From contig NZ_CP030772.1 in the NCBI RefSeq assembly GCF_006088715.1, forward strand, positions 682,001-746,000: DNA of 64,000 bases. Reading direction: 5' to 3'. Shown here in pieces: positions 16,206 through 25,818 of the stretch. The DNA is from Streptomyces sp. YIM 121038 (lineage in GTDB: Bacteria > Actinomycetota > Actinomycetes > Streptomycetales > Streptomycetaceae). The notes beneath the pieces were generated by a model that searched no databases, was not told the origin of the DNA, and was given only the letters and a program-made list of their open reading frames with translations. A program made the position numbers and the translations under genes. How positions within the stretch are numbered: the first letter of the stretch is position 1; each line of letters starts with the position of its first letter.

Positions 16206-17747
16206 TACTCCAGTGGGACTTCGCCATTCCTGCTGGTCAGAGGCGTTCTTTCGAGCCTAGTGGGCTGATGGTGCGGCAGGGGCCGGTTCCGGGAAGGTGT
16301 CGTGGACGGCGGGCCGGGACGTGCAGGCTCGGGGCATGATGGCGGACTTCGTCACGGGACGCTGGGGTGCCGAGCTTGAGGACCTGTTCCTGCGGGTGAG
16401 CGGAAGGTTCGGCCGGGTCGAGGTGCGGCGCCGGATGCGGGATTACGTCCGGGGCCTGCTGGGTCCGGTCGGCCGCAAGAACAGCTGGCAGCTGGCCGAG
16501 TACGCCGGTCACAACGGCCCTTACGGACTCCAGCACCTGCTGTCGCGGAGCAAATGGGACCCCGACGAACTCCGGGACGACGTGCAGGAATACGTGGCCA
16601 AACGGCTCGGCGCCGCGGACGGCGTCCTGATCGTCGACGACACCGGATTCCTCAAGAAGGGCGTCGTCTCAGCCGGGGTGCAGCGGCAGTGCTCCGGCAC
16701 GGCCGGGCGGACCGAGAACTGCCAGATCGGCGTGTTCGCCGCTTACGCCTCCAGCCGCGGACGGGCCTTGGTGGACCGGGAGTTGTATCTGCCCAAGTCG
16801 TGGACGAACGACCCGGACCGCTGCCGGGCCGCTCGCATCCCCGCTGAGCGCGGCTTCGCCACCAAGGGAGAACTCGCCCACACCCTGGTCCTGCGGGCCC
16901 TGGCCTCACCACTGCCGATCACCTGGGTGAGTGCCGACAGTCTCTACGGGCAGGAGTGGCGCTTTCGCCACCTGCTCGAGCAAGCCCAGGTCGGCTACGT
17001 GCTCGCGGTGCCCAAGTCCCAGCAGATCAAGTCGCTGTTCGGGATCTGGCGCATCGACCAGCTCATCGACGACGCCCCCACCGATGCCTGGCAGCAGTTG
17101 TCCTGCGGCAACGGCGCCAAGGGCCCGCGCGTCTACGACTGGGCCGCGGCGAAGCTGCCCGCCAACATCGTCTTCGACCCCGATCCGCCCACCCACGAGC
17201 GGTGGGTGCTGGCCCGCCGCAGCCTCAAGCGTCCCGACGAGATCGCCTACTACCTGGCCTACGCGCCCGTCGGCACTACGGTCGAGAAGCTGGTGGCCGT
17301 CGCCGGCTCCCGCTGGGCGATCGAGGAGTGCTTCCAGGCCGCCAAGGGCCAGTGCGGCCTCGACGAGTACGAGGTGCGACGCTATCCGGGCTGGTATCGG
17401 CACATCACCCTGGCCATGCTCGCGCACGCCTTCCTCGCCGCCATGGCCACCGCGGCAATCGAAAGGGGGGCGGCAGAAACGACACAGCCGACCTGGCCCC
17501 GCTCACCGTGGCTGAAGTCCGGCGCCTGCTGGCAGTTGTCGACCCCCGGCCCGCGCACCGCGGTGTCGGCGCACTGGCCTGGTCGCGCTGGCGCAGACAC
17601 CACCAGGCCATCGCCCGCGCCTGCCACTACCGCAGACGCACCCGCGCCTGAAACACCTTCCCGGAACCGGCCCCTGCCGCACCATCAGCCCACTAGGCTC
17701 GAAAGAACGCCTCTGACCAGCAGGAATGGCGAAGTCCCACTGGAGTA
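16206..17747 (+). mobile_element. IS701-family element, copy 1
   Basis: The two ends are perfect inverted repeats over about 90 bp, beginning TACTCCAGTGGGACTTCG, and the element is bracketed by CTAG (16202-16205 and 17748-17751), the 4-bp YTAR target of IS701-type elements. The transposase nearly fills it. Confidence 0.9.
16336..17651 (+). CDS. IS701-family transposase (copy 1), -1 frame change near the C-terminus
   Basis: A DDE transposase with MRDYVRGLLGPVGRKNSWQLAEYAGH, the first Asp in VLIVDDTGFLKKG, SAGVQRQCSGTAGRTENCQIGVFAAYAS, the second Asp in WVSADSLYGQEWRFR, and the Glu in SRWAIEECFQAAKGQCGLDEYEVRRYPGWYRHITLAMLAHAF. After GAAAGGGGGGCGG (about 17460-17472) the conserved tail DTADLAPLTVAEVRRLL lies in the -1 frame and ends at 17651; the zero frame runs on to 17751 with unrelated sequence. 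The second IS701 here has the same break, so recoding is possible. ATG 16336 or 16339 is the likely start. Confidence 0.9.
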
Positions 17748-17750
17748 CTA

Positions 17751-18960
17751 GTGCTGCGTTCCCGTTTGGGGGGTAAATGTGCTGGTAGCGGGGCATGCGC
17801 GGATGCTCGGGGTGGGTGCTGAGCGATGGTGCTGTGGGCGCGGCCAGGCCGCGGCGAGGAAGAGCAGAAGATCGTGAACCGGCTGGTGCGGGCCCGGAAA
17901 GCGCCGCGCGATCTGTCGATGCGGGCCTGCATGGTTCAGCTGAGCTGGTCCGGACAGCGGGTGCCGGCGATCGCGGACACGTTGGGGTGCAGTGCCAAGA
18001 CCGTGCGGCGCTGGCTGCACCGCTTCAACCGTCAGGGCATTGCTGGGCTGGAGGACCTGGGCGGGCAGGGCCGCAAGCGCCGGATCACCGAGCAGGAACG
18101 CTCTCGCATCATCGCGCTGGTCAGAGGGCTGCCACCGGGCCGACTGCGCTGGGAACCCGTCGGCGAGCTGTGGGCACCAGATGAGTTGGGCCCGGCGGAG
18201 TGGACCTTGTCCGCGCTGGCCGCTGCAGCCCAGGCCGGGGGAATCCAGGTCGGCCGTTCACAGGTCCGCCGGATCCTGTTGGCCGAGGGGGTGCGATGGC
18301 GTCGTCCCCGTTCGTGGACCCGCTCGCGTGATCCGGACGCCCCAAAAGGACGCGGATCATCGGCCTGTACACCAGTCCGCCGCCCGGCGCCACGGTCATC
18401 TGCGCCGACGAACTCGGTCCGGTGATCCCGCGTACGTTTCCACCCGCACCGGCCTGGTCGCGGATGGGCACCGGATCAAGTCCGAACTTGACTACGGACG
18501 CGGGCCGGAGAAGACCTGGGTCTTCGGCGGGCTGCGTATCCGTGACGGTCATGAGGTCACGATGACCGCACCATCGCGCAGCAGCGTCTGCTACCAGCAG
18601 TTCCTCGAGCGGGTCGAGCAGGCCAACCCGACCGGGACGATCTGGATCGTCACCGACAACCTGTCCGCGCACCGCAGTGTGTCCACCCGGGCCTGGCTGG
18701 AAGACCACCCGCGTATCCACCACGCGTTCATCCCCGTCGGCGCCTGCTGGCTCAACCTGCAAGAAGGCTGGTGGCGGCTGTTCCGCAAGGCCGCCCTCGC
18801 CGGTCGTTCCTTCTGCAATCCTCACGACATCACCTACGCCACCGAAATAGCCACCACCCAGCTCAACGCCCACGCCAGACCCTGGGTCTGGGGCCGACCG
18901 GCCCCTCCCACCCGCACACGCAAGCGTCGATATGTGTACGTCTTATGAGGAACGCAGCAC
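17751..18960 (+). mobile_element. IS630-family element, copy 1
   Basis: Ends GTGCTGCGTTCC and GGAACGCAGCAC are perfect inverted repeats flanked by TA (17749-17750 and 18961-18962), the IS630/Tc1 target duplication. That TA is the centre of the CTAG bounding the IS701 element, so one element landed in the target site of the other. Confidence 0.88.
17826..18948 (+). pseudogene. IS630-family transposase, frameshifted
   Basis: The N-terminal half has the HTH (MRACMVQLSWSGQRVPAIADTLGCSAKTVRRWLHRFN). The DDE half continues in another frame: TWVFGGLRIRDGHEVTM, then IWIVTDNLSAHRS with the second catalytic Asp and HHAFIPVGACWLNLQEGWWRLFRKA, where IS630 enzymes carry the final acidic residue (here N-L-Q-E). 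The frame breaks around 18340-18430, just where the first Asp (CADELGP) should be read. Confidence 0.86.
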
Positions 18961-19304
18961 TAGTGTCCACGGAGGTGTGACTGAGCGGCACGAGCGCATG
19001 GTGACACACTTCGATTTCACGGAAATCTTGGATGAGCTGCACGAGATGGCCATTGACACCTTCAACGCCGCCCTCATCGAGACCGAATAGCGACGTCACA
19101 GCCACACACAGGGCCCGACCGTCGCTGATGCACCGTCTGGTCTAACCTGCTGTGCCCTTGGTGGATGGCCAGGGCATGCTCAGCCGTATGGAAGCTCCAT
19201 CGGTCGGGGCTTCAAGCGATGTCCCGGATCAGGGCAGGGTTCGGTTCACCATGTCCGTCCGTTCCTGCCCTGTCTGACCAAGATCAGTCACAGATGGAGA
19301 TGTC

Positions 19305-20321
19305 ATGCTCGCTCGCGCGCGTATCAGGGTCAGCCTGCTGGCAGCCACGGCTCTCGCTGCTGTGGTTTCTGTCCTGCCACCTCCTGCAATGGCGGCCCAA
19401 CCGGCAGGAATGGAAACCTCTCAGGCTACCCGCACAGGAGATCCTTGTGATGGTTGCCTACCCGCTGAACACGATCTTTTTCCTAGTCTCTCAGTGTGGG
19501 CCAAGGACAATTGCGACGACGAATTTTCACAAACATGCTACGAGGCCTACCTAGTAGCTGCTGCGGCCACTCAAGAGGCTAGACCTGAGGTTGCGAAGCC
19601 ATGTTTGTACCGGACTAGGGGAGAAACCGTCTTGTACAAGTATGAGGAGGAAAAGGCGATCGGGGGTGGCTATAAAGTCGTAGCCACTTCGGACAAGATT
19701 GCTGATCCCGGTCGGTGCATCACCGAGGTCGGAAAATATCTTCCCGATATGCATGACCGTCGACGGCGCTTCCTGCACCTCAAGGAGGACGAGACGAGGA
19801 GATATGATGACAGAGAGGTCTTCGTCCAGTTGGAGGAGGGGGTGGTGAAGTGTCCGAGTCAGGAGTGCACCAGGCTTGAGGAGAACCGAAAGAAGCCGAA
19901 ATCCCAACGCTGCGAGGCCCGCGTAAGTGCGGCAAAGGGGCTGCTCTACCATTATGAAGAGACAGGGCTCGGCGGGACATATAAGATGAAATTCGAGGGT
20001 CGCGGATATGGTACGAGATACCTCGAGCGCGGCACGTGTCTGATGTCCTTCGGGAAGACCATCAGTGGCCTCTTCGAAGTCGAGTACGTCGAGACAGTCA
20101 ACAGGCTCGTCAGAGTTGGTTATTCGTATACCGGACTCTTTGGAGAGCAGAAAGCGTTCTATAGGCTGCTCGATACCCCGGGTAGTAGCTTCAGGAATGA
20201 AGAGGTTTACCTCGACGACGCGGATATCGTCGTCTGCTCGTCGAATCCCGAGCGGTGTGCCCAGCTTCCAGATCCGGTGCAGGTGAGGCCCTCCCAGGAT
20301 CCAGAGGAAGTTATCCATTGA
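19305..20321 (+). CDS. secreted cysteine-rich hypothetical protein
   Basis: A 338-aa protein with a clear Sec signal peptide: basic MLARARIRVSLLAATALAAV, then PPPAMA-A as cleavage site. The mature part has about 12 Cys, beginning with a CDGC pair, which suggests disulfides outside the cell. Two stretches resemble each other: CLYRTRGETVLYKYEEEKAIGGGYKV and CEARVSAAKGLLYHYEETGLGGTYKM, so the fold is probably an internal duplication of a beta-rich unit. Ribosome site GGAG precedes ATG. Base composition is lower in GC than its neighbours, consistent with acquisition by transfer. No family is recognised. It is a surviving passenger between insertion sequences. Confidence 0.75.
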   Translation: MLARARIRVSLLAATALAAVVSVLPPPAMAAQPAGMETSQATRTGDPCDGCLPAEHDLFPSLSVWAKDNCDDEFSQTCYEAYLVAAAATQEARPEVAKPCLYRTRGETVLYKYEEEKAIGGGYKVVATSDKIADPGRCITEVGKYLPDMHDRRRRFLHLKEDETRRYDDREVFVQLEEGVVKCPSQECTRLEENRKKPKSQRCEARVSAAKGLLYHYEETGLGGTYKMKFEGRGYGTRYLERGTCLMSFGKTISGLFEVEYVETVNRLVRVGYSYTGLFGEQKAFYRLLDTPGSSFRNEEVYLDDADIVVCSSNPERCAQLPDPVQVRPSQDPEEVIH

Positions 20322-20334
20322 GGGGCCTCGCGTT

Positions 20335-20580
20335 TCCCGGATAGGCGTCTGACGGCCTATTTCACGCGGCGATTCGCAACTTCTCGTATTCGGCATGAAC
20401 TTCGTGCGGAGGGTGCGGTAACCCATTGCCGAAGGGAGGCGTTTGTGATTGTGTCAGAGTTCGATGAAGCGAGTGATGTCCTGCCGGGTGGCCTCGCGGG
20501 TCAAGTACGTCACGCGGGATGCGCGCTCATTCTTCAGGACTCCGAAAAATGATTCAGCCATCGGGTTGTCGAAACAGACG
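20335..20580 (-). pseudogene. IS3-family transposase OrfB, C-terminal remnant
   Basis: FDNPMAESFFGVLKNERASRVTYLTREATRQDITRFIEL matches the end of the IS3 OrfB at 33.2-33.6 kb, including the ESFF block with the catalytic Glu. The element terminus GAGGGGCCTCGCG is also kept just beyond. All upstream parts are gone. Confidence 0.78.
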
Positions 20581-20589
20581 AAGAGCGCC

Positions 20590-20888
20590 GCCACCGCCAG
20601 CGCGGCGGCAACCGGCGTCCAGGCACCCGCGGCGGCGTGTTCCGGCAGAAGATCACCGACGGCGACCGGATCCTCGCCGCGATCCTCTACCACCGCCGCG
20701 TCTGCGGCCTCGACGCTCTCGCCGAGCTGTTCGGCGTCTGCAAGAGCACCCTGTGGAACGCGATCCGCGACGTCCTGCCCATCCTCGACGACCGTCGCAT
20801 CGACATCGCCCCGGCCGACCATCGTCACCCCACCGCAGCCGACCTGCTCACCTCAGTCGGCGCCGATATCCACCAGGTTGTTAATTGA
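20590..20888 (+). pseudogene. transposase N-terminal HTH fragment, family unresolved
   Basis: RQRGGNRRPGTRGGVFRQKITDGDRILAAILYHRRVCGLDALAELFGVCKSTLWNAIRDVLPILDD reads as a transposase helix-turn-helix region of the type found ahead of DDE domains. The frame stops at 20888 and nothing of the catalytic domain follows. Confidence 0.55.
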
Positions 20889-20892
20889 CGGC

Positions 20893-21101
20893 TTCACCTG
20901 ATCAGGGCGTCGTTCCGTTACGCGGCCCGGCAGGACTGGGACAAGATCGCACGTGCGCTCAAGGTCGTCTGCACCGCCGCCACTCAGGACATCGCGGGGG
21001 AGCGGTTCCTTGAGTTCCGCGACGCCTGGGGCGGCGAGTACCCGGCGATCGTGCGGTTGTGGGAGAACGCGTGGGCCGAGTCCGTGCCCTTCCTCCAGGG
21101 G
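20893..21101 (+). pseudogene. IS256-family transposase internal fragment
   Basis: IRASFRYAARQDWDKIARALKVV, then AGERFLEFRDAWGGEYPAIVRLWENAWAESVPFLQ match the conserved C-terminal third of IS256/MULE transposases. Both sides are cut abruptly by other elements. Confidence 0.8.
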
Positions 21102-21129
21102 TGTGGCTCTCTTCGAGTGAGCTCGCCGA

Positions 21130-21927
21130 TCAGGCTGTGAGAGCGTATTGGGCCTGGTCGGGGGTGGGGTAGAGGCGTTGGTCTTCTTGGTCGATGTGGA
21201 ATCGCCAGTAGGTTTCGAGGTGCCCGTTGGCGGTGACGGCGCGGAGTTTGAGTATGGCTTCGGCGCCCTCGAGGCCCCACCTGGATCCGGTCACATCGAG
21301 GCGGTCGGCGAGCAGGTGTCTGGCTGCGCCCTCAATGACCCCAGTCGCGATGGGCCAGCCGGCGGCGAGGGCCTGGTCGTAGTGTATGAACTCGGCGTTC
21401 GCATACAGATAGTTGACGCAGCGGTCGGCGCCGCGACGTTGATCGTCGTCCAGCTGGGCGGCGTCAGCCTGGGCTTCGATGGCATCGGCGACCTGAACGG
21501 CTCCGCTGGCCAGGAGTGTCAGCGCATGGGTGGCGACCCAGTCCTCTGCCACCGGATCATCGCCTGCGTGGAAGCTCCATGCCCCGGCCCAGAGGTATTC
21601 GAGAGCGTGGACGATATCGATGACGATGTCCAGGGTGACACCACGGCGTTCGGCTTCAGCTTGGATCATGTCGAGTTGGTGGCGGGCGCCGTCGACCAGG
21701 ACGACCCAGCGCCGCCAGTGGCCAGGGTCTCTGGCCTCGGCGTGGTCGAACACGCGGGAGATGACGTGGCCGACGCCGTGGATGACCGAGCCGCACAGCC
21801 ACTTTCCCCTCGCCTTGGGACCGGGCCGTGGGACATCGCCGTCCTGGCGGCCGCCGGGCAGGGTGATCACATCATGCGGACGGTGGGGTGCGGGCGTCGT
21901 GTCGTAGACCACCCCCAGGGTGGCCAT
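21130..21927 (-). pseudogene. ISKra4-family transposase, C-terminal half
   Basis: ATLGVVYDTTPAPH, KWLCGSVIHGVGHVISRVFDHAEARDPGHWRRWVVLVDGARHQLDMI, VIDIVHALEYLWAGAWSFH and GWPIATGVIEGAARHLLADRLDVTGSRWGLEGAEAILKLRAV are the ISKra4 DDE blocks: Asp in LVDGA, Asp in DIVH, Glu in GVIEGA. The N-terminal half is absent here; a matching ISKra4 N-terminus exists at 40.1-40.5 kb on the same strand. Confidence 0.85.
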
Positions 21928-22254
21928 GCGTTTGCGCGCGCTCCTCTCCCCAGAGGCCAGGCAGCTCGAACAGCCCGGGATCGCTGGATGCGGTCCGAAC
22001 CGTCGCTACCCCCGGATCAGCAATCCGAGCGCCCTGCGGGCGCCGCCCCGAGGGCGCGAAAATGGGCCTGCGGCCGTCCGGTTGACGTCGTTCAGCCTTG
22101 GCGTGTCCGACCCCGTGGATTTGCAAGACGCTGGAGATCACTCGACAGGCACCCGGAAGTGTTGCTTCGAGCACGAGTATCAGGATCTTTCGCCTTCCGG
22201 ATCTCCCCGGGCGGCCGTGCTCGGGGCGAACGGCCCAAGGGAGGTGCCGGAGCG
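21928..22254. other. gap between ISKra4 fragment and IS110 copy 3
   Basis: No supported gene. The right part probably carries the non-coding left end of the IS110 element. A near-palindromic GAGCGCCCTGCGGGCGCCGCCC segment occurs at about 22028-22050. Confidence 0.35.
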
Positions 22255-23493
22255 ATGGACGTGGTCTACGAGCGGTGTGCGGGGATCGACATCAGCAAGG
22301 CTGACGTGAAGGTCTGTATCCGGGTGCCCGGCGCCGGCAGGCGGCGCCGCGGCGAGGTGCGGACCTTCACGTCGATGACCTCAGGCCTGCTGGCCATGCG
22401 GGACTGGCTGCTGGCCGAAGGGGTCACCGTGGTCGGGATGGAGGCGACCGGGATCTACTGGAAGCCGGTGTTCTACCTGCTGGAGCACGACATGGAGTGC
22501 TGGCTGCTCAACGCCCGGCACATGAAGGCCGTGCCGGGGCGCAAGACGGACGTGAAGGACGCGGAGTGGATCGCCAAGCTGGTCGAGCACGGCCTGGTCC
22601 GCCCCTCGTTCGTGCCACCCGAGCCGATCCGCCAGCTGCGGGACCTCACCCGCTACCGCACCGAGGTGATCCGCGAGCGAACCCGGGAAGCCCAGCGGCT
22701 GGAGAAACTCCTGGAGGACGCCGGGATCAAGCTGTCCTGCGTGGTCAGTGACATCCTGGGCGTGTCCGGGCGGGCCATGCTGGAGGCTCTGATCGCGGGC
22801 GAGCGCGACCCGCGCGTACTCGCGGACCTGGCCAAGCGCCGCCTGCGGCTGAAGATCCCGGACCTGATCGAGGCCCTGACCGGCCGCTTCGGCGACCACC
22901 ACGCGTTCCTCGCGAGGGCGATGCTGGACCGGATCGACGCCGCCACCGCGATGGAGGCCCGCCTCAGCACCCATATCGGGACCGCGCTGGAGCCGATGCG
23001 CCGCAGCGTGCAGCTGCTGGCCACCATCCCCGGCGTCAGCACCCGGGCCGCGGAGGTGATCCTGGCCGAGATCGGTACGGACATGTCCCGCTTCGCCTCG
23101 GCCGAGCACCTGGCCTCCTGGGCCGGGGTCTGCCCGGGCAACCACGAGTCCGCCGGCCGCCAGCCCACCGGCCGGACCCGGCACGGCGACCCCTGGCTCA
23201 AGGCCGCCCTCGGCCAGGCCGCGATGGCCGCCGCCCGCACCAAGAACACCTACCTCGCCGCCCGCTACCGACGCCTGGTCGCCCGCCGCGGCAAACGCCG
23301 GGCGGTGGTCGCCCTGGAACACTCCCTCCTGATCGCCGTCTGGCACATGCTCACCGGCGACGTCCCGCACCAGGACCTCGGCGGCGACTACTTCCTGGAA
23401 CGCACCGGGAAGACCCGGGCCACCCGACGGCTGGTCAGCCAGCTCAACCAACTCGGCTACCAGGTCAGCCTGCAGCCCGCCGGGACTTCCTGA
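22255..23493 (+). CDS. IS110-family transposase (copy 3), intact
   Basis: A complete 412-aa enzyme starting at ATG 22255 behind AAGGGAGG. N-terminal RuvC-like motifs: ERCAGIDISKADVKVCIR (first Asp), VVGMEATGIYWKPVFYLLE (Glu) and VPGRKTDVKDAEWIAKLVEHGLVRPSF (KTDVKDA with two Asp). C-terminal transposase_20 part: LATIPGVSTRAAEVILAEIGTDMSRF and ASWAGVCPGNHESAGRQPTGRTRHGDPWLKAALGQAA. It belongs to the larger IS1111/IS110 subgroup and differs from copies 1 and 2. The open frame suggests recent arrival. Confidence 0.93.
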   Translation: MDVVYERCAGIDISKADVKVCIRVPGAGRRRRGEVRTFTSMTSGLLAMRDWLLAEGVTVVGMEATGIYWKPVFYLLEHDMECWLLNARHMKAVPGRKTDVKDAEWIAKLVEHGLVRPSFVPPEPIRQLRDLTRYRTEVIRERTREAQRLEKLLEDAGIKLSCVVSDILGVSGRAMLEALIAGERDPRVLADLAKRRLRLKIPDLIEALTGRFGDHHAFLARAMLDRIDAATAMEARLSTHIGTALEPMRRSVQLLATIPGVSTRAAEVILAEIGTDMSRFASAEHLASWAGVCPGNHESAGRQPTGRTRHGDPWLKAALGQAAMAAARTKNTYLAARYRRLVARRGKRRAVVALEHSLLIAVWHMLTGDVPHQDLGGDYFLERTGKTRATRRLVSQLNQLGYQVSLQPAGTS

Positions 23494-23815
23494 CCGCCAG
23501 TTGATGTTTGCCAACGAAGAATTTTCGTATCAGGAGGGCGAGCGCCTGGGCCCGGAGTTCGGGGACTTCGCAGGTGACTGCCTGTTCAGCCTCATGACTC
23601 TTCACACCACGAGCGCCATACATGCCGAACTCGCCATTCCTCTCCGGCATCCGTGCTTTCCCTCTCCTGATACCCGTACACCACGGATTCTTGCATACCT
23701 CAAGTGCCTTCACTCTGCTGTGAATTAACGGGTACCCAACGTGCGAAATCCGCCAATGCTCTGGGTCGGCAGATAACAAGGCGCTACAGCTCGCGCTCCG
23801 GTGCAGCGAGACAAA
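23494..23815. other. no recognisable gene
   Basis: A lower-GC stretch after the IS110 gene. Short open frames occur on both strands but have no ribosome site or recognisable family. It may include the IS110 right end and a remnant of an older host gene. Confidence 0.35.
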
Positions 23816-23830
23816 GAGCGTTTTCCAACC

Positions 23831-24098
23831 TTACGCTGATGCCTGGTGGAGGATGAGGGTGGCCTTCACGACGTCGGTGATGCGGTTGGTGCTGCGGCGG
23901 AGTTTCCGCAGGAGGCGCCACCTTTGAGGGTGGCCATGGCCTGCTCGCCGAGGCAGCGGATCTTGGCGTGGGTGGTGTTGTGGCGCCGCTTCCATCGCTT
24001 GAGTCGGCGGCCGCGAAACGGGACTCGGATGGTTCCGTCGGCGCCTTGGTATGCCTTGTCTGCCCAGCATTTGAGGTCCGTTTCGGCGAGGGTTTCGA
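23831..24098 (-). pseudogene. IS5 element B transposase, C-terminal part (copy 1)
   Basis: ETDLKCWADKAYQGADGTIRVPFRGRRLKRWKRRHNTTHAKIRCLGEQAMATLKG is the end of an IS5 DDE domain, with Asp in ADKAYQG and the Glu in GEQAMATLK. The tail DVVKATLILHQASA completes the protein. Confidence 0.82.
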
Positions 24099-24972
24099 TG
24101 AGCTTCTTCGATGTGGCCACCGTTTGGGTGACGGTCCGTGAAGCGCAACGAGCGAGGCCTCCGGGCTGTTGATCGAGATGTCTGACGTCTCAACAACGCT
24201 GCTCGGGGGCCTCGTTGGTCATCCATCCTGCCGCACTCGACCTGCCTCATGCACTCGTGGAGTGGGTCACCATGCTGATCGTCACGCGTGAGGGCGACCG
24301 GCGCTGCAAGCTCCGCCCGTCACAGCGCGCGATGGTGGCACTGGTGTACCTGCGCGAGCACACCACTCTGGCGAAGATCGCTGCCGGGTTCGGGATCAGC
24401 GAGTCCACCGCCTATGCCTATACCCGTGCGGTCATCCACCTGCTCGCCGAGCGTGCTCCTGGTCTGCTGAAGACGCTGCGCGAGCATGATCCCGACTTCG
24501 TCCTGCCCGACGCCACTCCCGCCGAATGCGACGGGTCGGCGACGGCCGGGCCGACTACTCCCACAAGCACCGACGCCACGGCGTGAACGTGCAGGTTGTC
24601 ACCGATCCCGGCGGCCGGCTCCTGTGGCTCTCGCCCTCTCTGCCGGGCCGCACCCACGACCTGACCGCCGCCCGCACCCACCGGATCATCCGAATCTGCG
24701 AGCGCCAGGGCGTTCCCATCCTGGCCGATCTCGCCTACCAGGGCGCCGGTCCGTGGCTGACTACCGGCGTCAAACGCAGGCCTCTGCAGGAACTGACCCC
24801 CACCGAGAAAACCGTTAACCGGGCCCTGGCCGCAGTACGCGCACCCATCGAACGCGGCATCGCCCGCCTGAAGTCCTGGCGGATCTTCCGCAGATCCCGA
24901 GGCAGCCCCAGCCGCATGATGTCCATCGCCAAAGCCGTCCTCACCCTGGAGCGGCAACGCTGAAGAACGATG
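24099..24972 (+). mobile_element. IS5-family element A, copy 2, inserted in element B
   Basis: The left leader GAGCTTCTTCGATGTGGCCACC and following bases are shared with the truncated copy at 13.35 kb. The right edge is set by where element B resumes (THDLTAARHHDI on the minus strand). Ends are approximate. Confidence 0.65.
24215..24963 (+). pseudogene. IS5 element A transposase, one frame break
   Basis: First frame: [83 protein letters not shown] (HTH). After a break near 24530 the second frame continues [57 protein letters not shown] (second Asp) and VRAPIERGIARLKSWRIFRR (Glu). The shift falls between DATPAECDG and DGRADYS, near the first Asp. Confidence 0.85.
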
Positions 24973-25500
24973 ATGTCGTGGTGTCGTGCGGCGGTCAGGT
25001 CGTGGGTCGAGCCGGGCAGGGCCGGTGAGGCCCGGAGCAGCCGTCCGAACGGATCGGTGAGCACCTGGACGTTCGTGCCGTGGCGTTTGTGTTTCCCGGA
25101 GTAGTACGGGGTGTCGGCGGCGGTGCGGTCGATGGGCAGCAGGGTGCCGTCGAGGATGACGAACGCCTTCTTCCGGATCGTCTTCATCGCGTCGGCCAGG
25201 GACGGGGCGAGGGCGGCCAGGACGTCGACGGCCTCGCGTATGTAGCGGAAGGCGGTCGTGATCCCGATGCCGAAACCGGTCGCGAGAGGGGCGTAGGTGC
25301 CACCGCACCGCAGGTGGGCCAGGGCCAGCAGGGCCTGTCGTGCTGCGGGAAGCCGCCGCCACCGCGTGCCGGTCTCCTGCCGCCTGGCGGTCAGGTGCCC
25401 GGTCAGGAACCGCAGGGTGCGGGTGGACAGATCGATCGACGACGGGCAGACAAGCAGCCGAAGCTCCTGGCGGACACGGGTGATCTTGGCCGAGAACCCG
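24973..25500 (-). pseudogene. IS5 element B transposase, N-terminal part (copy 1)
   Basis: LLVCPSSIDLSTRTLRFLTGHLTARRQETGTRWRRLPAARQALLALAHLRCGGTYAPLATGFGIGITTAFRYIREAVDVL carries the HTH, then AFVILDGTLLPIDRTAADTPYYSGKHKRHGTNVQVLTDPFG the first Asp. It ends at THDLTAARHHDI where element A is inserted. Confidence 0.85.
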
Positions 25501-25587
25501 TCTGCCAGGAGCTTCGTCGTTGCGCAGGACTGTCCAACTCGCCGCCAGCACCGCCAGCTTGGAAAACGCTCATTGTGCGCCCCCGTA

Positions 25588-25818
25588 CTACTCGGCGATC
25601 GCGGTGCTGTAGGCGAACTGGAAGACCGGAATCTGCTGCCCGTCGACCAGGGCCACCTCACCCGTGGCCTCGAAGCGCTGATGCCGCCCGTAATAGGCCA
25701 CCACCACCCGCGAATCATCCGCCGCACCGTCCAATACCTGGTGCACTCGCGGGATTTCGGGAGGGCTGCCCTGTAGCACCGCCAGCCGCCCCGAGTTCGT
25801 CAGCACATACCTGACCAT
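25588..25818 (-). CDS. DUF5988-like small protein
   Basis: A 76-aa protein with a strong ribosome site (GAGAGGAGGG before ATG). The text VLQGSPPEIPRVHQVLDGAADDSRVVVAYYGRHQRFEATGEVALVDGQQIPVFQFAYSTAIAE follows the pattern of DUF5988 proteins: a GGP-P-like start, a central GRH-xxFEAT strand and a PVFxxxYxTxIAE end. These are small actinobacterial proteins of unknown role, often near biosynthetic or accessory genes. It lies intact beside the broken IS5 element. Confidence 0.65.
   Translation of the reverse strand: MVRYVLTNSGRLAVLQGSPPEIPRVHQVLDGAADDSRVVVAYYGRHQRFEATGEVALVDGQQIPVFQFAYSTAIAE

Larger units (their letters stand above)
14558..19037. mobile_element. ISL3-family element interrupted by IS701 and IS630 elements
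   Basis: Left end GGCTCATCCAAGATTTCCGTG and right end (reverse complement) AGCTCATCCAAGATTTCCGTG form the inverted repeat, and both sides are flanked by the direct repeat GCACGAG (14551-14557 and 19039-19045), close to the 8-bp duplication expected for ISL3. Between the ends lie the ISL3 transposase, then complete IS701 and IS630 units inserted in its 5' region. Removing them rejoins the ISL3 leader. Confidence 0.75.
23816..25572. mobile_element. IS5-family element B, copy 1, split by IS5 element A
   Basis: Ends GAGCGTTTTCCAA (left) and TTGGAAAACGCTC (right) form the inverted repeat. The transposase runs on the minus strand and is cut into two by the insertion at about 24099-24972. The same element at 31.9-32.8 kb is uninterrupted and shows what the intact gene looked like. 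Confidence 0.75.

Noticed and set aside
21148..23493. A 781-codon plus-strand frame
   Set aside because: Only the part from 22255 is IS110 transposase; the first 369 codons are antisense of the ISKra4 fragment and non-coding DNA.
23465..23779. Basic 104-codon minus-strand frame
   Set aside because: It overlaps the IS110 3' end, has no ribosome site and resembles no family.
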